Shown here piece by piece: positions 9,048-20,999 of a stretch of DNA of 64,000 nt (the first letter of the stretch is position 1; every line of letters begins with the position of its first letter). The position numbers were made by a program, and so were the translations under genes. The stretch is taken from positions 16,327,943-16,391,942 of the forward strand of contig NC_079206.1 in the NCBI RefSeq assembly GCF_026745355.1, given 5' to 3'. The notes under the pieces are model-generated. The model worked only from the letters and a program-made list of their open reading frames with translations, made no database searches and was not told where the DNA came from. The DNA comes from Beta vulgaris subsp. vulgaris (lineage: Eukaryota; Streptophyta; Magnoliopsida; Caryophyllales; Amaranthaceae).

Positions 9048-12000
9048 ATGGCATCATCAGAAATAAAGCAAATAATTGGAGAACTAAACAAAGAATCATT
9101 CGTTGATCTCTTAACCAAACTCATCGGAGAATCCAAGTATTTACAGAACAACCCACCTGAACTGATTCCAGAAGAAGACAGGGTTGTGAATCACTTGCTT
9201 GAAATTCTCTCTCCTCTCTCCACCACTACTGGAGGTGGGCCACTCATCATCAACCATGCTACTTACTATCCAAAGAGGGGAAACCTCATTGTTGAGTATC
9301 CGGGTACTCAACCCGGAAAAGTTCTCTCCTTTGTGGGTTGTCATATGGATGTAGTTACCGCTAATCCTACTGATTGGGTATTATTTTCTTCTCTTAACTT
9401 TTGTTAATTTTTTTTTTTTTTTTTTTTTTTTTGTGAAGTTTGGAACTTTTTTCTTTCTGGGGTTTTGTTTTTGTGCTGAATTAGGGTGTTACTTGATGAT
9501 TAACTTTGTTTGTCTAATTTTTCTGGCTGTGATTGTGGTAGATTTATTTGTGGGTTTTACATTTTGGGTTGAATTGGATGGTTATTGTAATATTGTTCTC
9601 TGATTTTGTTGGATTTGTGTAAAGTTGGAAGCTTTATATTATAGTTGGAAGCTTTATATTATTTTACTTTTTTGGGATATTTTTTTTGGCTGATTTATTC
9701 TATGGTGTTGCTTGATGTTTCTTTGTGTGGTGTTTGATGTTAATTTCTTGAATTGAATATTTGTGTTTTTGGGTCGGATACATGCTACAATATTAGCTGA
9801 ACTTTATATGTCATGAATTGATACACTTTGTTAGAATAACATTGCTTAGAGTTATTGACCATTTCATATGTTTAAAGACCCTGATGGGTTTCTTTCATTT
9901 TGTCTTCAATGCACTTGATCATATTTTTCTGAACTTCATTTACTTCTGATTGGATCTATAGTGACTTGTCCATTTCATAATGATACAACCTCTTTGGTAC
10001 TATAGATCAAGGCTAAAAGAACCTCTTTAGGCTGCATACATCTGACCCACCCCTGCTGGGAGCTTCATGATGATTTTATTATTGTGTGTTTTGTTCATAA
10101 TTGTCAAGTCTAGTGGTGCCTAGATTCTCAACCTGAGGTTTTAAAGGATTTATAAAAGTTTTTCCTTTTGCCTTCTCCACTGGTTTGATATGTTTATTAA
10201 CTTGGATAATCAAATCAGCTTGTGTCCAACTTTTGTGGTATAAAGGCACACATCAAGCGTCTCTTGACTTGAGTTAGGTGGGAGACTTTGGGCACATCAA
10301 GCTCTCTTTCTCATTTGCTGGCTGCAATGCAATGTTCTTCTGTGTATTCCATGTCATCCACTATATGAAATTTTCATATACAGTTTCTCGTAGGCATCAT
10401 TATTTGAGTTTTCCTTATTACACATGGGCTTTATCCTTTTTCTTTAATGGAATGATTTGTAGGACTTTGATCCTTTCTCACTGAGCATCGATGGTGATAA
10501 ACTTAGGGGCCGAGGGACTACAGACTGTCTGGGACATGTTGCCTTGATCGCTGAATTAATGAAGAAACTAGGGGAGACAAAGCCAAAATTGAAGTCGACT
10601 GTGGTTGCTGTCTTCATAGCAAATGAGGAGAACTCCGCGATAACTGGCATTGGTGTTGATGCTCTTGGAAAGGACGGATTGCTTGATAAGTTGAAGGATG
10701 GTCCTCTGTATGTGTCCTCTATTGTTATATTGTAAAACTTATTAATGAAGTTTTTATATATTCAAGGACTGACATATATGCTCTTTATTTCTTCTTCAGG
10801 TTCTGGATAGACACAGCAGATAAGCAGCCTTGCATTGGTACTGGAGGCGTGATACCATGGAAATTACAGGGTTATGGAAAACTTTTTCACAGTGGCCTTG
10901 CACACAAGGTACTTTTCTTAAACCTCTTATCAGACAAATGTTACCATTGATTATGCTATGAGCCTAGGATCAAAGTAGACCAAGGAATAGATTATTGCCC
11001 AGCAAATGTTATAGGCTTAATATTGGTCTAATATGTTAGCTATATTTGTTTGGTTTATTTGACCTAACTCCTAAGTAATGAGTCGTCAACTAATGCTCAT
11101 AGTCTCATAATAATATGGACTAGTCATTGGATGGCACATTATTATGGAAGAGACTCATATTATCTTCATAATATATACTATTAGTACTGAAATGACAATA
11201 TAAAAGCTTAATTTCCAAGAGACGCAGTGGGTTGCAGAAATCAGAACTTATATTTTTTATGGCTGGCAAAGATTCCTTTATTCACTTCTACAAATTGGTA
11301 TATGCTCCTCCAAACCCATTTTGTCATATCATTCTAATTCCCTCCATCCAAGTTATCTTTGGTCTCCTTAGGCTTCTACTGGAATTTGCACAATTATACT
11401 CTCCTCTTTCCTTGTTGGTGCATCTTCTGGTCAATGTAGCTCATGCCCAGACTTATGCAATGAATTCCCCTTCATCTTATCTTCCCCAATCATTCTCTGA
11501 GTAGCTTCATTTCGAATTCTATCCCTTAAGGTGTTTCCATAAATTCATATCAATATACATATATATGTGACATCCATTAACCTACGTAATAACTAATTAC
11601 TAGTAGTGGGTATCCCGAAAAAAAAACCCTTTAATCTTAGAGGTATTGTAACACCCAACCCATAAGGAGTAGAGTATATCGTCACCAATGCGCATCCAGG
11701 GCCAACAACTGTCCTCAATAACCAACACAAGTAGGAGGTAACCCATCCCAAGACTACTCACAACCAAGCGTGCTTTAGTTCGGAGTAACTAAAGAAATAA
11801 GCTTCTTAAAACAAATATGCATCTTGTTGGAATGAGTAGTTTGCTAAATCCCTTTTAAAACAATCATAAGGGATTTTACATGTAGGATTTGGTTGTACAA
11901 TGTTATAGTTTCTACTCTCATTTGAGCAACCTAATTACATGGCTCACCTTCATCGATATTTTCATTCATTCGAAATGTCGACACATATATAAAACACTCG

Positions 12001-15000
12001 CTTAGGGGTAATTCCTCGCCATCTGATGTCACTATCCTTATTTTCATTCCTCTTAGAGTCTTTGTATGGAAATTTCATCTCGTATAACCTAAATCCTCGT
12101 TATTATCCATGGTAATGAAAGTCTATCTCCAAACATGTATTACTGTCTTAAAATTTCGGTACGACTTAATATCTGACAAAGGGAAAATTAGGTCGTTATT
12201 AATCTCCTAAAGTCAAACAAAACCTAATTAAATCAGTTAACTATGTAAAGTGATAAGTAAGGGTCGAAGTCCGCAGGGAATAGCAAGAAGAACACTAATG
12301 TTGCTAATTGTTGCAAGCTAAGTCGAAGATTTAGGAAGATGTTTGGTTTGCTAAACAAAGAACTAAATTAACTAATTAATTAAGATCTTAAGAAGACGCT
12401 AATTGATTAGACAAGAAATTGATTGATAAAAATATTAGGAGAAGGGGATAAACACCATCCCGAGAAGGGGATAAACACCATCCAATCATGATTTAGGAAA
12501 TAAGAAGCGCGAAATATAGAGGAGAGAATCAAGCAAGTAATTGAGGTTATTGGCTTTTAACTAGTTCTAAGCCCTCTCTCAAGGGTGCATAAAACTATCT
12601 AAGTCACATAACTAAGCCACTCTTATGGCCCTCAAATACGCAACCCAGTGGATAAGTACAATGCCAATTTACAAAAACCCTCACTCAAATCTCACTCTCA
12701 TGAGCAATTAAGCAAGAAAATAGCATAAACATCAACCTTAGTCTCCTCTCTCATTTTGACTAAGGCATCAATCAACAAACATCCAAGTAACCAACTAGAA
12801 TGCAAGTAGATAATAATCATGCTATTGATCAATTAAGATGCCCAATCAAGCCCCTAACTTCTTATTCAAACCCCCAAATCAATCATGGTGGGTTTTCACC
12901 CTAACCCCAACTAATTAACTACTCACTACTCATCATATTCATCATACTAATACTAATAGAAGGAAAAAAAACAAATCAAACATGAACAACTAAACAATCA
13001 ACACAAGATCTAACACAAGATTAAGTTAAAAAAAAACTAAAATCTAAACATGGATTAAACTAATTAAACAAAATTTAAATAAGTAAAAAGATAAAAGTAT
13101 AAAAAGTAGAGAGAAGAGGAGATATTACTTAAACCATGAAGAAGAAATGAAGATCTTGCATAAAAACCACCATTTTTGTCATAATCCAAGCTACCAAACC
13201 ATGAAAATCTACTTTCTCTCTCTAGAACTTCACTTTCTCCTACTAGATTAAGCTAAAAACTCTCTACAAATGATTTACTGGAATAAAAGTTAATTCGTCA
13301 TTAAGTGAAAAAAGTATTTATATTATTACAAAAACAGGGCTAAAAACACCGTTTAAAGAAGAAATGTCGAGAAAATAACAAGAAGCGCTCGCTCCTTGTT
13401 AATTAGGAGCGCCCGCTCCTAACAAAGTAAGGCGATGGAGCGAGTGCTCATGGAAAGCCCCCGGGTCGCTTCATCCCTACCGCCAACAGGGTGGCTGCCC
13501 AGCAAATAAGGAGCGCCCGCTCTTTGGTAACGGGGAGCGCTCGCTCCTTGTCAAATGTGCCCAAGGAGCGCTTGCTGAATGGGGGCTCCTTGGTAGCTCC
13601 AACTTTCTGCATCCTTGTGCCAGCTAAAGGAGCGCCCACTCCTTTTTCCTTGAGAGCACCCGCTGCCTTGTTCCCCATGCTAGGAGCTCCAGCTCCTCGG
13701 TAGCTCCCTCCTCGCTCCAAGCCCCTGCCTCATTCTACCATGTTAAAGAGCTTGGAGGAGCGCCCACTCCTTTCCCGTTTGCTCTTTTCTCTCTAATAAA
13801 ACCACACTAAACAATAGTGTTAGTGATCAAAGGAGAGGGGGAAGGAACCATGAAATTCCATCTACCTAGCATGCATCGCTAGAGGATGAAAATAAGGAAA
13901 TTAAAGGGAAAAAGCGCATTTGAATTCAAAATTGTCATGGAAAACTTGCCAAAATATGCACATGAGTGAGACTAAATTCTCACTCATCAATATCACATTT
14001 CAAAGTGGTAATGATGTTAATGCATTTTTATGAAGAACATAGATGGTTGAGGCCGGTCAAGCATAATGAACCATGACACAAGATTTTCCTTACGAAACTA
14101 CACTAAAATTTTCATCATGATTGTTTCTTGAAGTTCTAGTTTTTATGAAAGGACGAAGTCTTTATGATTATAGTATTAAGATTTTTAGGACAGGTTACGG
14201 TTTCTAAAGTCAAGCTCCTAGTTATGCTTATAGCTTCAATCTTGTAAGGGGTATTTATTCAGGATTACTATATGTTCTTTAGTAGGAATATTCATATATT
14301 TGGTACCAATCTGTAACACTCCAAATTTTTCCCTTTCAAAAATAATATCTTAGTAAAAACCCTCTTGAGAAATCGAGGTATAAGTAAAAAATATACAGCA
14401 GAACATAATTAAATCTCGTTAGATATAATACTTTTATGATCGTTATAATAAAGAGTAATATCTTGAATAAATGATGGTGATAAAAAGTTATCTACTCTTA
14501 TTCGAAATGAAATTTTCTAAACATTTGCAAGGACCACTTAAGTGAAAGTACTCACAAGCTTGATCACCGTCATTTTGAGGTAAGACCTATACCAAGCAAG
14601 TGAATTGGCTGCAAGGTAATTTTTAGCTGATACTGAGATAGGTACAGAGTCCGCTGTAGCATAGTTCAGATAAGAGGCTGTTTGTGCAAGCATAGTGATT
14701 TTCCAATATCATGAAAACTCCGTCCTAGTTAGCTTAAAGAGAAAGAAAGCATCTTAGTGTAATGTCCAATGGACTATTGCTAGTTGTTTAACATAGTCGT
14801 ACTTGTTCTACAAGAATAGATTGAGGGTGCGTTCTATTCAACTTATTGGACCTGAACTTATTGGAACTTATCTGAACTGAACTTATTGAACCTGAATTGA
14901 ACTTATTGGAACTTATTAAACCTGATTGGACCTGATTGGACCTGATTCAACTTATTGGATCTGATTGAACCTGATTGGAACTTATTGGACCTGATTGAAC

Positions 15001-18000
15001 CTGATTGACCTTATTGGAACTTATTGACCCTGATTGAAACTTATTAGACCTTATTGGACCTGATTGAAACTTATTAGACCTTATTGAACCTGATTGAAAC
15101 GTATTTGACCTTATTAGACAAAAACATTGACCATGAATAACATAAATATTACCACTAACGTAAATACTATCCCTCAAATTTTTTTATGGAATAATAATTA
15201 TTATAATTCGTCCTTTAAAAAATAATGATTATTAATTATCGAAGATGAAGAAAGATACTCCGATGAAGAAAGATACTCCAGTGATGATAATGAAGCAATC
15301 AATTGATAACATTTATATCTTTCATAGTTATTAGTAACGAAAACATGTTATCTCTAGTTATTTAAAGACGAGCGAATTGCAAAATATTGTAATCATTATT
15401 ATTATTATTATTATTATTGTTAACCTTAATTATTTGACCATGATTATAATATTATTCGATAGCAATATGAATAATCAAATAATAGACAATAATACAAGTA
15501 TAATACTATACATTGTGGTACTTTAATAAAAAATTAATAATAACATAATCAGCTAATAGTAATATGAATAATAAAATAATAGACATAATACAAATAAATA
15601 ATAAAAAATAGACATAATACAAATAAATAATAAAATAATAGACACTAATACAAGTATAATACTATATAATCATTGTGGTATTTTAATTAAAATTCTAATA
15701 ATAGCATAATCCGCTAATAGTGATATGAAATTATGAATAACAAAATAGTGGACAATAATATAAATGTTTATTAAACATTGACTATTTGGACCTTATTAGA
15801 TCTGATTGGAACTTCTTGGACCTTATTAGACCTGATTGGAACTTATTGCACCTGATTGGAACTTATTGCACCTGATTGGAACTTATTGGACCTTATTAGA
15901 CCTTATTGGAACTTATTGCACTTATTAGACCTTATTGCAACTTATCTAAACTTATTGGACCTGAAACTTAATTTTTTAAGTTGAACAGAACGCACCCTGA
16001 CTTCTCAACTACCCTCCCCAACCAAAAGTAAATGTTTCTTGCATATTGAATATGCAGGGAATAAATGCTATGGAAATGACAATGGAAGCACTTAAGGAGA
16101 TCCAGTTACGATTTTACAAAGATTTCCCTCCACATCCCCAAGAGGAAGTCTATGGATTTGCAACCCCATCAACTATGAAGCCAACTCAGTGGACTTGTAA
16201 GTACTGGCATCTTGAAATAGCAAAATTTATTTCAAAACAGATCAATGTACTTGTTGATGTGTTATGGATGCTTGGCTTTCTTGCTAATTCTTGATGTTTC
16301 AGATCCAGGAGGGGGTATCAACCAGATCCCTGGTGAGTGTACGATTTCAGGTGATGTCAGGTATACTATTTAATCAGTTCTGATTATGTGGTTTTTTCTT
16401 CTCTTTTTTTTTTGGCAAGTCCCTTTTTTCTTCTTTGAAAGACTTATACAAAACTTTCTCATTAAGCCTTTTTATCCTTGCAGGCTAACTCCCTTCTATG
16501 AGTAAGAAAAACCATACTCATGCTATGTGTTATTTAGGGATATTCCATTTGGTACCATTGTACTTTTGGCTTTTCCATCTGGTACCACTATTTTTCAGAT
16601 ATTCTACATGGTACCACTATAATTTGATTTTATTCTCTATGGTAGCATTCAACTAAGTAAAGTGTTAATTTAAGTTGGAATAGGCTAGAGTTTTACTTCG
16701 ATTTACATGTTTTAATTTACTTTAAGATCTTAGTAATCGTTTTAGTCGTTAAGGTCAAAGTTGAGGTCATATTTGACAATAAAAGACATAGAATATATAT
16801 TATGATCATTTTTATGAAAATTTTGACTGAAAATTAGAGCTTTAAGGGTTAAAAAGACACCATAAAATACTAATTTATTAAATTTTTTCAACTGCAAATA
16901 GAAACATGCAAACCCAAACAAAATCGTATTCTTATTCAACCATTAACTAACATTTTACTTAAAAAATGGTATGATAAAGATTAATATTAAATTAGAGTGG
17001 TATCATGTAGAATTTTAAAATAACAGTGGTACCAAATGGAAAAGCCAAAAATTCAATGGTACCAAATGGAATATCCCTTTTATTTATTAGCTCAATCTTC
17101 AAGCTAAATTTCATTCCATGTTGTATTTGTTTCATGTCTTTTATCCCTATGCTTTATTGTTGGGTGGATTAGTATCTGATAATGTCTTTATGTTTGTCTG
17201 TTCTCTTGCAGCGTAACTGACTGCATGAAAAAGCTACAAGAGTATGTTGATGACATGAATTCTAACATTGAGAAGCTAGATACTAGAGGACCAGTTTCAA
17301 ATTATGTGCTGCCCGATGAAAATATAAGAGGAAGGTTTGTACCTCTTCATTATAATTTATGGTAAAACAGCTTTCCCTTATGTTTGTGGTAACATATGCT
17401 GTCTTACCAGACTTGTAATAACTTTTGATGAGGCCAACAATGGTGTGGCTTGTGATCTCAATTCTCGTGGCTTTCACGTATTATGCAAAGCTACTGAAGA
17501 AGTTGTTGGTCATGTTAAACCCTACTCAATCACGGGAAGTTTGCCACTGATTCGTGATCTACAGGTGAGATTATCATATATCTTATTACCATAATCCTCA
17601 GCTTTTGAAAAGTAACATTTTTTATTATTATTTTGTTCTATCATCATACATTGATACCGACAATGTTGTCTCAGGATGATGGATTTGATGTTCAAACAGC
17701 AGGCTACGGTAATTCTTTTTCCATTGAGCTTACATATGCACAAATGTCTATTTATGCTGTGAATTACTCAATTTCTTAAACAAAGACATGATAGTGGTCT
17801 TCTGCTTTTAGCTGCAAATGTTAGAGCCATGCATGTACATTCGGAAGAATTCTAGGTGTTTGAGGTTGACACACAAATACACAAGAAAAACTACGTCCTA
17901 GGAAGTGGGTGATAGTGAAGTTGTTTGGATGACAAAAATAAAATAGTAGATTTTGTGTACATTGGGTGTAATGTATACAAACTTCAAACCAAAATTCAAC

Positions 18001-19126
18001 TTTGTATAACGGTAATCTTTTAATAATTTGGGTTGACTACCATATACTCAATACACCCATTATATACAAGTTTTGAAAACAAAAATCAATATTCTACTGG
18101 CTACACATTGGATAAAGTTGTTTAGATAGTCCCTAGGTACGTAAGTTCCTATGGCATGTTTAACTTTCTCCGAAATGGAACTTTCCATAAATTGCAACTC
18201 CTTTACATCTAACCTACTCCCTCCACCCCAAAATATATGCAATAGTTTGACTTTTGCACTATTACATGCATCACTTTGACGATTTCTTTTCTAGTAGTTA
18301 CACTGTTCTTTTTCTATTGCAACAATTACCACTTTGGGTAGTTTCATATCTATTGCAACAATCCCACTTTCGGTAAAAAGAAGCAACTTTAGTTGACAAT
18401 ATTGTCCTTACTTTATCTTACTAATACCATCATCAATTACTCACTTTGCCTCATAAAGTTGTTTTTACTTTATTTAGGATTTATTTCTCTCTCCCACTTT
18501 AGTTAATTAAAGGGGTGCTTTTATGCTAAACTACCCACCTTTTTACTTAAAAACCGTGCCAAAACCTATTGTCGTAATAGAAAGAGAATGAAAGAAGTAT
18601 ATATCAAGTTAATAACAAATGTTAGTGTATAAGACATTTTTCAGATATCTCAATGTATATTTTTAACATAAACTTTACATAATTGTTATGAATAATTAAT
18701 TAGAAATATTAATGGTTAAAGTTGTGGATTGGCAAGTGTGTCAGTTAAACTGTTGCATTTATTTGGGACATAGGGAGTAACAAGTACCATATGTTAGAAG
18801 ATATAACAATGGTAATTGATGGCCAAACAGTACCTTACTACCTTTCCTCTCCCAGTCGCTAACTGCTAAGTTTCACTTGCTCGCCTTAGCCTTCATGTAT
18901 TGGTTGATATCAGGCTTGATGTTCACTTGCTACCAATATATATTTATGAATGACTTTTGGAGAGTTTCGCTACGAATGTGTGTCAAACTCTGAATGTCTA
19001 ATAACATATCTTTGCCTTCCAGGTCTAATGGCAACATACCATGCCAGAAATGAGTACTGCCTTCTCTCAGACATGTGCCAAGGCTACCAAATTTTTGCTA
19101 GCATTATTGCACAATTAGAAGATTGA
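9048..19126 (+). CDS. NAOD: Acetylornithine deacetylase (M20 metallopeptidase family), 10 exons
   Basis: Exons: 9048-9377, 10463-10707, 10800-10908, 16058-16196, 16303-16360, 16484-16501, 17212-17334, 17411-17564, 17675-17708, 19023-19126. All introns are GT-AG, phase is kept throughout, giving 437 aa, close to the roughly 440 aa of the Arabidopsis protein. It removes the acetyl group from N-acetylornithine to give ornithine, in arginine and polyamine synthesis. M20 metal-site motifs are visible: GCHMDVV (His about 99, Asp about 101), GRGTTDC (Asp about 131) and ANEEN (Glu about 165-166). The dimerisation/lid region follows, and the C-terminus ends GLMATYHARNEYC...QLED. The start has a good context (TTCAATGGCA). 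Exon 6 is only 18 nt. Intron 3 is 5.1 kb and filled with repeats. A Tourist-like MITE abuts the promoter. I see no broken codon; the gene looks functional. The symbol follows the Arabidopsis usage and is inferred from sequence. Confidence 0.9.
11647..11800 (-). mobile_element. Cassandra-like TRIM fragment with 5S rRNA-derived segment
   Basis: On the + strand the piece opens TGTAACACCCAACCC and at 11733-11787 carries AGGAGGTAACCCATCCC followed by CCAAGCGTGCTTTAG and TCGGAGT. This is the reverse complement of the 3' part of plant 5S rRNA (GGATGGGTGACCTCC, AAGCGTGCTTGG). Cassandra TRIM LTRs contain such a 5S-derived block, with TGTTACA at the end, so the element lies on the - strand inside NAOD intron 3. 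The other boundary and target duplication were not resolved, so it may be a fragment. Confidence 0.5.
12251..13989. repeat. LTR-like repeat in NAOD intron 3 (possible solo LTR)
   Basis: This 1.7 kb block begins TGATAAG and ends CTCATCA, a near-perfect inverted terminus of TG..CA form. Near its left end is GGGTCGAAGTCCGCAGGGAA, a phrase I associate with dispersed plant repeats. Read on the - strand, a GC-rich iterated segment (13384-13790) precedes a TATA-like TATAAATA (13315-13322), as in LTR U3 promoters. No matching 5-bp target duplication was found, so the solo-LTR reading is tentative. Bases 11800-12250 and 13990-14824 hold no recognisable gene. Confidence 0.35.
13384..13770. repeat. Iterated GGAGCGC-CGCTCC motif array
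   Basis: Around ten variants of AGGAGCGCCCGCTCCT and AGCGCTCGCTCCTTG occur at 30-50 bp spacing. Each half can pair with the next. The segment is far more GC-rich than its surroundings. Shadow ORFs on both strands here come from the repeats. Confidence 0.7.
14825..15997. mobile_element. 1.17 kb Tourist-like element in NAOD intron 3
   Basis: The ends are GGGTGCGTTCTATTCAAC and GTTGAACAGAACGCACCC, with TGA on both sides (14822-14824 and 15998-16000), consistent with a 3-bp PIF/Harbinger duplication. The outer 250-300 bp on each side consist of iterated ACTTATTGGACCTGATTGG-like units; the middle (15130-15780) is AT-rich. The layout matches the GAACT elements (repeat-built ends, AT-rich core) but the sequence is a different family. 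No ORF. Confidence 0.7.
16537..17077. mobile_element. MULE-like MITE in NAOD intron 6
   Basis: A 541-bp element with inverted ends GGGATATTCCATTTGGTACC and GGTACCAAATGGAATATCCC. The 9-bp flanks TGTTATTTA (16528-16536) and TTTTATTTA (17078-17086) match at eight of nine bases, the length typical of Mutator-type insertions. Several GGTACCA steps repeat along each arm. No coding capacity. Confidence 0.7.
18217..18777. mobile_element. Stowaway-like MITE in NAOD intron 9
   Basis: Starts CTCCCTCCACCCCAAAATA and ends TTTGGGACATAGGGAG, with TA on each side (18215-18216, 18778-18779). This is the classic Tc1/mariner Stowaway terminus. At 561 bp it is longer than most Stowaways, so it may be composite. 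Confidence 0.65.
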
Positions 19127-19388
19127 CCTCTCAGCAAATCATGATTGCCTTACACCTTTTATGTTTTTTTTATTAGAGTAGGCGATTTGAAGAACCATTC
19201 ACCACCGAATTTGTGAAGATTGGCCATTTTGGTAAATCCACTTGGTGTGAGCTCTTCATCTAGCCTTTTTTTTCTTTTTATCAATGCACGAGACACAGAT
19301 ATACCAGTCACAACTGTTGAATAACAATTATCAGTCTCAATAATAAGCTGATTTTTATGTGTGGTTGACTTCAATCAGGTAGTGTCTC

Positions 19389-19462
19389 CTGTTTGCTGTT
19401 TGCTGTTTGCTGTTTGCTGTTTGCTGTTTGCTGTTTGCTGTTTGCTGTTTTCTGTTTGCTGT
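19389..19462. repeat. CTGTTTG heptamer tandem repeat
   Basis: About ten copies of the 7-bp unit, nearly perfect, starting 263 bp after the NAOD stop codon. It may lie in the 3' UTR or just beyond. An ORF on the other strand (repeating QQTANSK) is an artefact. Confidence 0.85.
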
Positions 19463-19882
19463 ATGTCGTAGAATTGTGATGAATCCCAAGTATGAGTATG
19501 TTTAGTCAATACTACAGGTCTTGCCAGAATCCTAATTCGGCAAGATTTTTGATTCACGGGTTACTGAACAAAAAAGGTTCTGAATGGTTCAGTTGATACT
19601 TGATTCTATCGATCTCGGTGGACAGATGAGGCAATAATATGGATATAAATTGCACAGAACGGCTTAGCCACCCTAACTTAGCAGTTGATTTTTTCACGTG
19701 AAAAGACAAACTTAAATTCTAAATCCCAAGTAGCACATCTACCTCATTGAACCTTATGTTGCATCATCCTGAGGGACCAGAAAGTGCGTAATGTAGAGTA
19801 GTTATGACTCATGGAGCTTTATCAAGACTTCTATACGTCAAGCATTTTAGAATTTTCGGTCTATTTAGCAAAAAAGCAAGAT

Positions 19883-19884
<2 letters not shown>

Positions 19885-19925
<41 letters not shown>
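19885..19925. repeat. 41-bp poly(T) tract
   Basis: An uninterrupted T run between the NAOD gene and the short non-LTR element. It could be the poly(A) tail of a - strand retrotransposed piece, but I see no element body attached. Bases 19463-19884 and 19926-20086 hold no gene; a short inverted pair (GTGAACAAGT / ACTTGTTCAC) lies at about 19967-20023. Confidence 0.7.
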
Positions 19926-19929
<4 letters not shown>

Positions 19930-20101
19930 CGGAGAAATAAACACCACTAAATAGTAGAAATGAATCGTGAACAAGTTTGAGCACATTGCTTCATCACAAT
20001 ATGAGTTTTATTCACTTGTTCACGTTTAGAAGGAAGCAGTATTCTTTATAAGTGTAGCTAGGAAGATTTAGATTTTCAGAAACACTAAAAAGTGCTTCAA
20101 A

Positions 20102-20596
20102 AGGCATGACGTATATCTCCCTCTCTCTCCCAAACCCTAGCTTATCTTCTCAAACCTAGCCTCCATTAGTGTTCTTGTAGTTGTAGGAGCTTATGTCGGT
20201 TGTTATACCGATGGAAAGCCCTAAAATTTGTTCTTTTCTTCGATTAATTGTTAGTTTTATTAGTTTATAGTTTATATTTATTAATTCTCCCTCTTATTGT
20301 GATGGTTGTTTCTCCCTTCTGTTGTGAGAGTTGTCTCCATTATTATGATGGTTCTATCTACTTTCGCCATGAGAATCTTGATTTTTTGATTAGCTTTGAA
20401 ATTTCAAAGATGTGGGAAACATACTTATTGGTTGAAGATCAAGAATATCAATTTGATGGCCAGATTTCAATTCACTAACAGTTCCGAAGCATTTATATTA
20501 GTAAATTAGATGAAGAATTTCACATTTCAAATTGATGTTCTAGAGGCCGTATAGCGATTTATTAATGACAATCTTACTATTCCCTTCCAAAAAAAA
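20102..20596 (+). mobile_element. Short non-LTR retroelement, third family member
   Basis: A CT-rich 5' part (CTCTCTCTCCCAAACCCTAG), then GGAGCTTATGTCGGTTG..ACCGATGGAAAGCCC, then a body ending TTATTAATGACAATC..TTCC plus poly(A). Flanks AAAAAGTGCTTCAAA (20087-20101) and AAAAAATGCTTCGAA (20597-20611) agree at 13 of 15 bases and read as a target duplication. The layout matches the elements at 53.5 and 54.7 kb. It lies between the convergent NAOD and SCO4-like genes. No RT domain; the 76-codon ORF at 20248 is not recognisable. Confidence 0.5.
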
Positions 20597-20999
20597 AAAA
20601 AATGCTTCGAATTGTGTCAGCAGGTGTGCCAAAGTCCCCTGGCATGCATGCTGGGGCGAGTGTTCTTGTAGATTCTTGACAGAAATCACACTCCTAACAG
20701 GGAGAAGAAGCAAGTTCTAGCGGTGGGCTGTCAGTCCAATCCCATTTTTAGATATAGTAAGAAAAAGAATACTAACTGGCACCTGCCAATGGAAGTTGTA
20801 ATATTACAAACCAAACCTTCTGTAGTTGTACTTCATCTACTTCAGTTCTACTACAATCATATACATTGTCTAACGTGTAGTTTAATAGTATATATATACA
20901 CTCTATACAACTACATTGCCTGTGATTTAGAATATTGAGAATCTACACTGTCTATATAACTGTAATTTACAGTTCTGTTAAGACAACAAACGAGATCTT

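Noticed and set aside
14947..15177. ORF with repeated SGPIRSNKFQ
   Set aside because: Translation of iterated terminal repeats of the 14825-15997 element.
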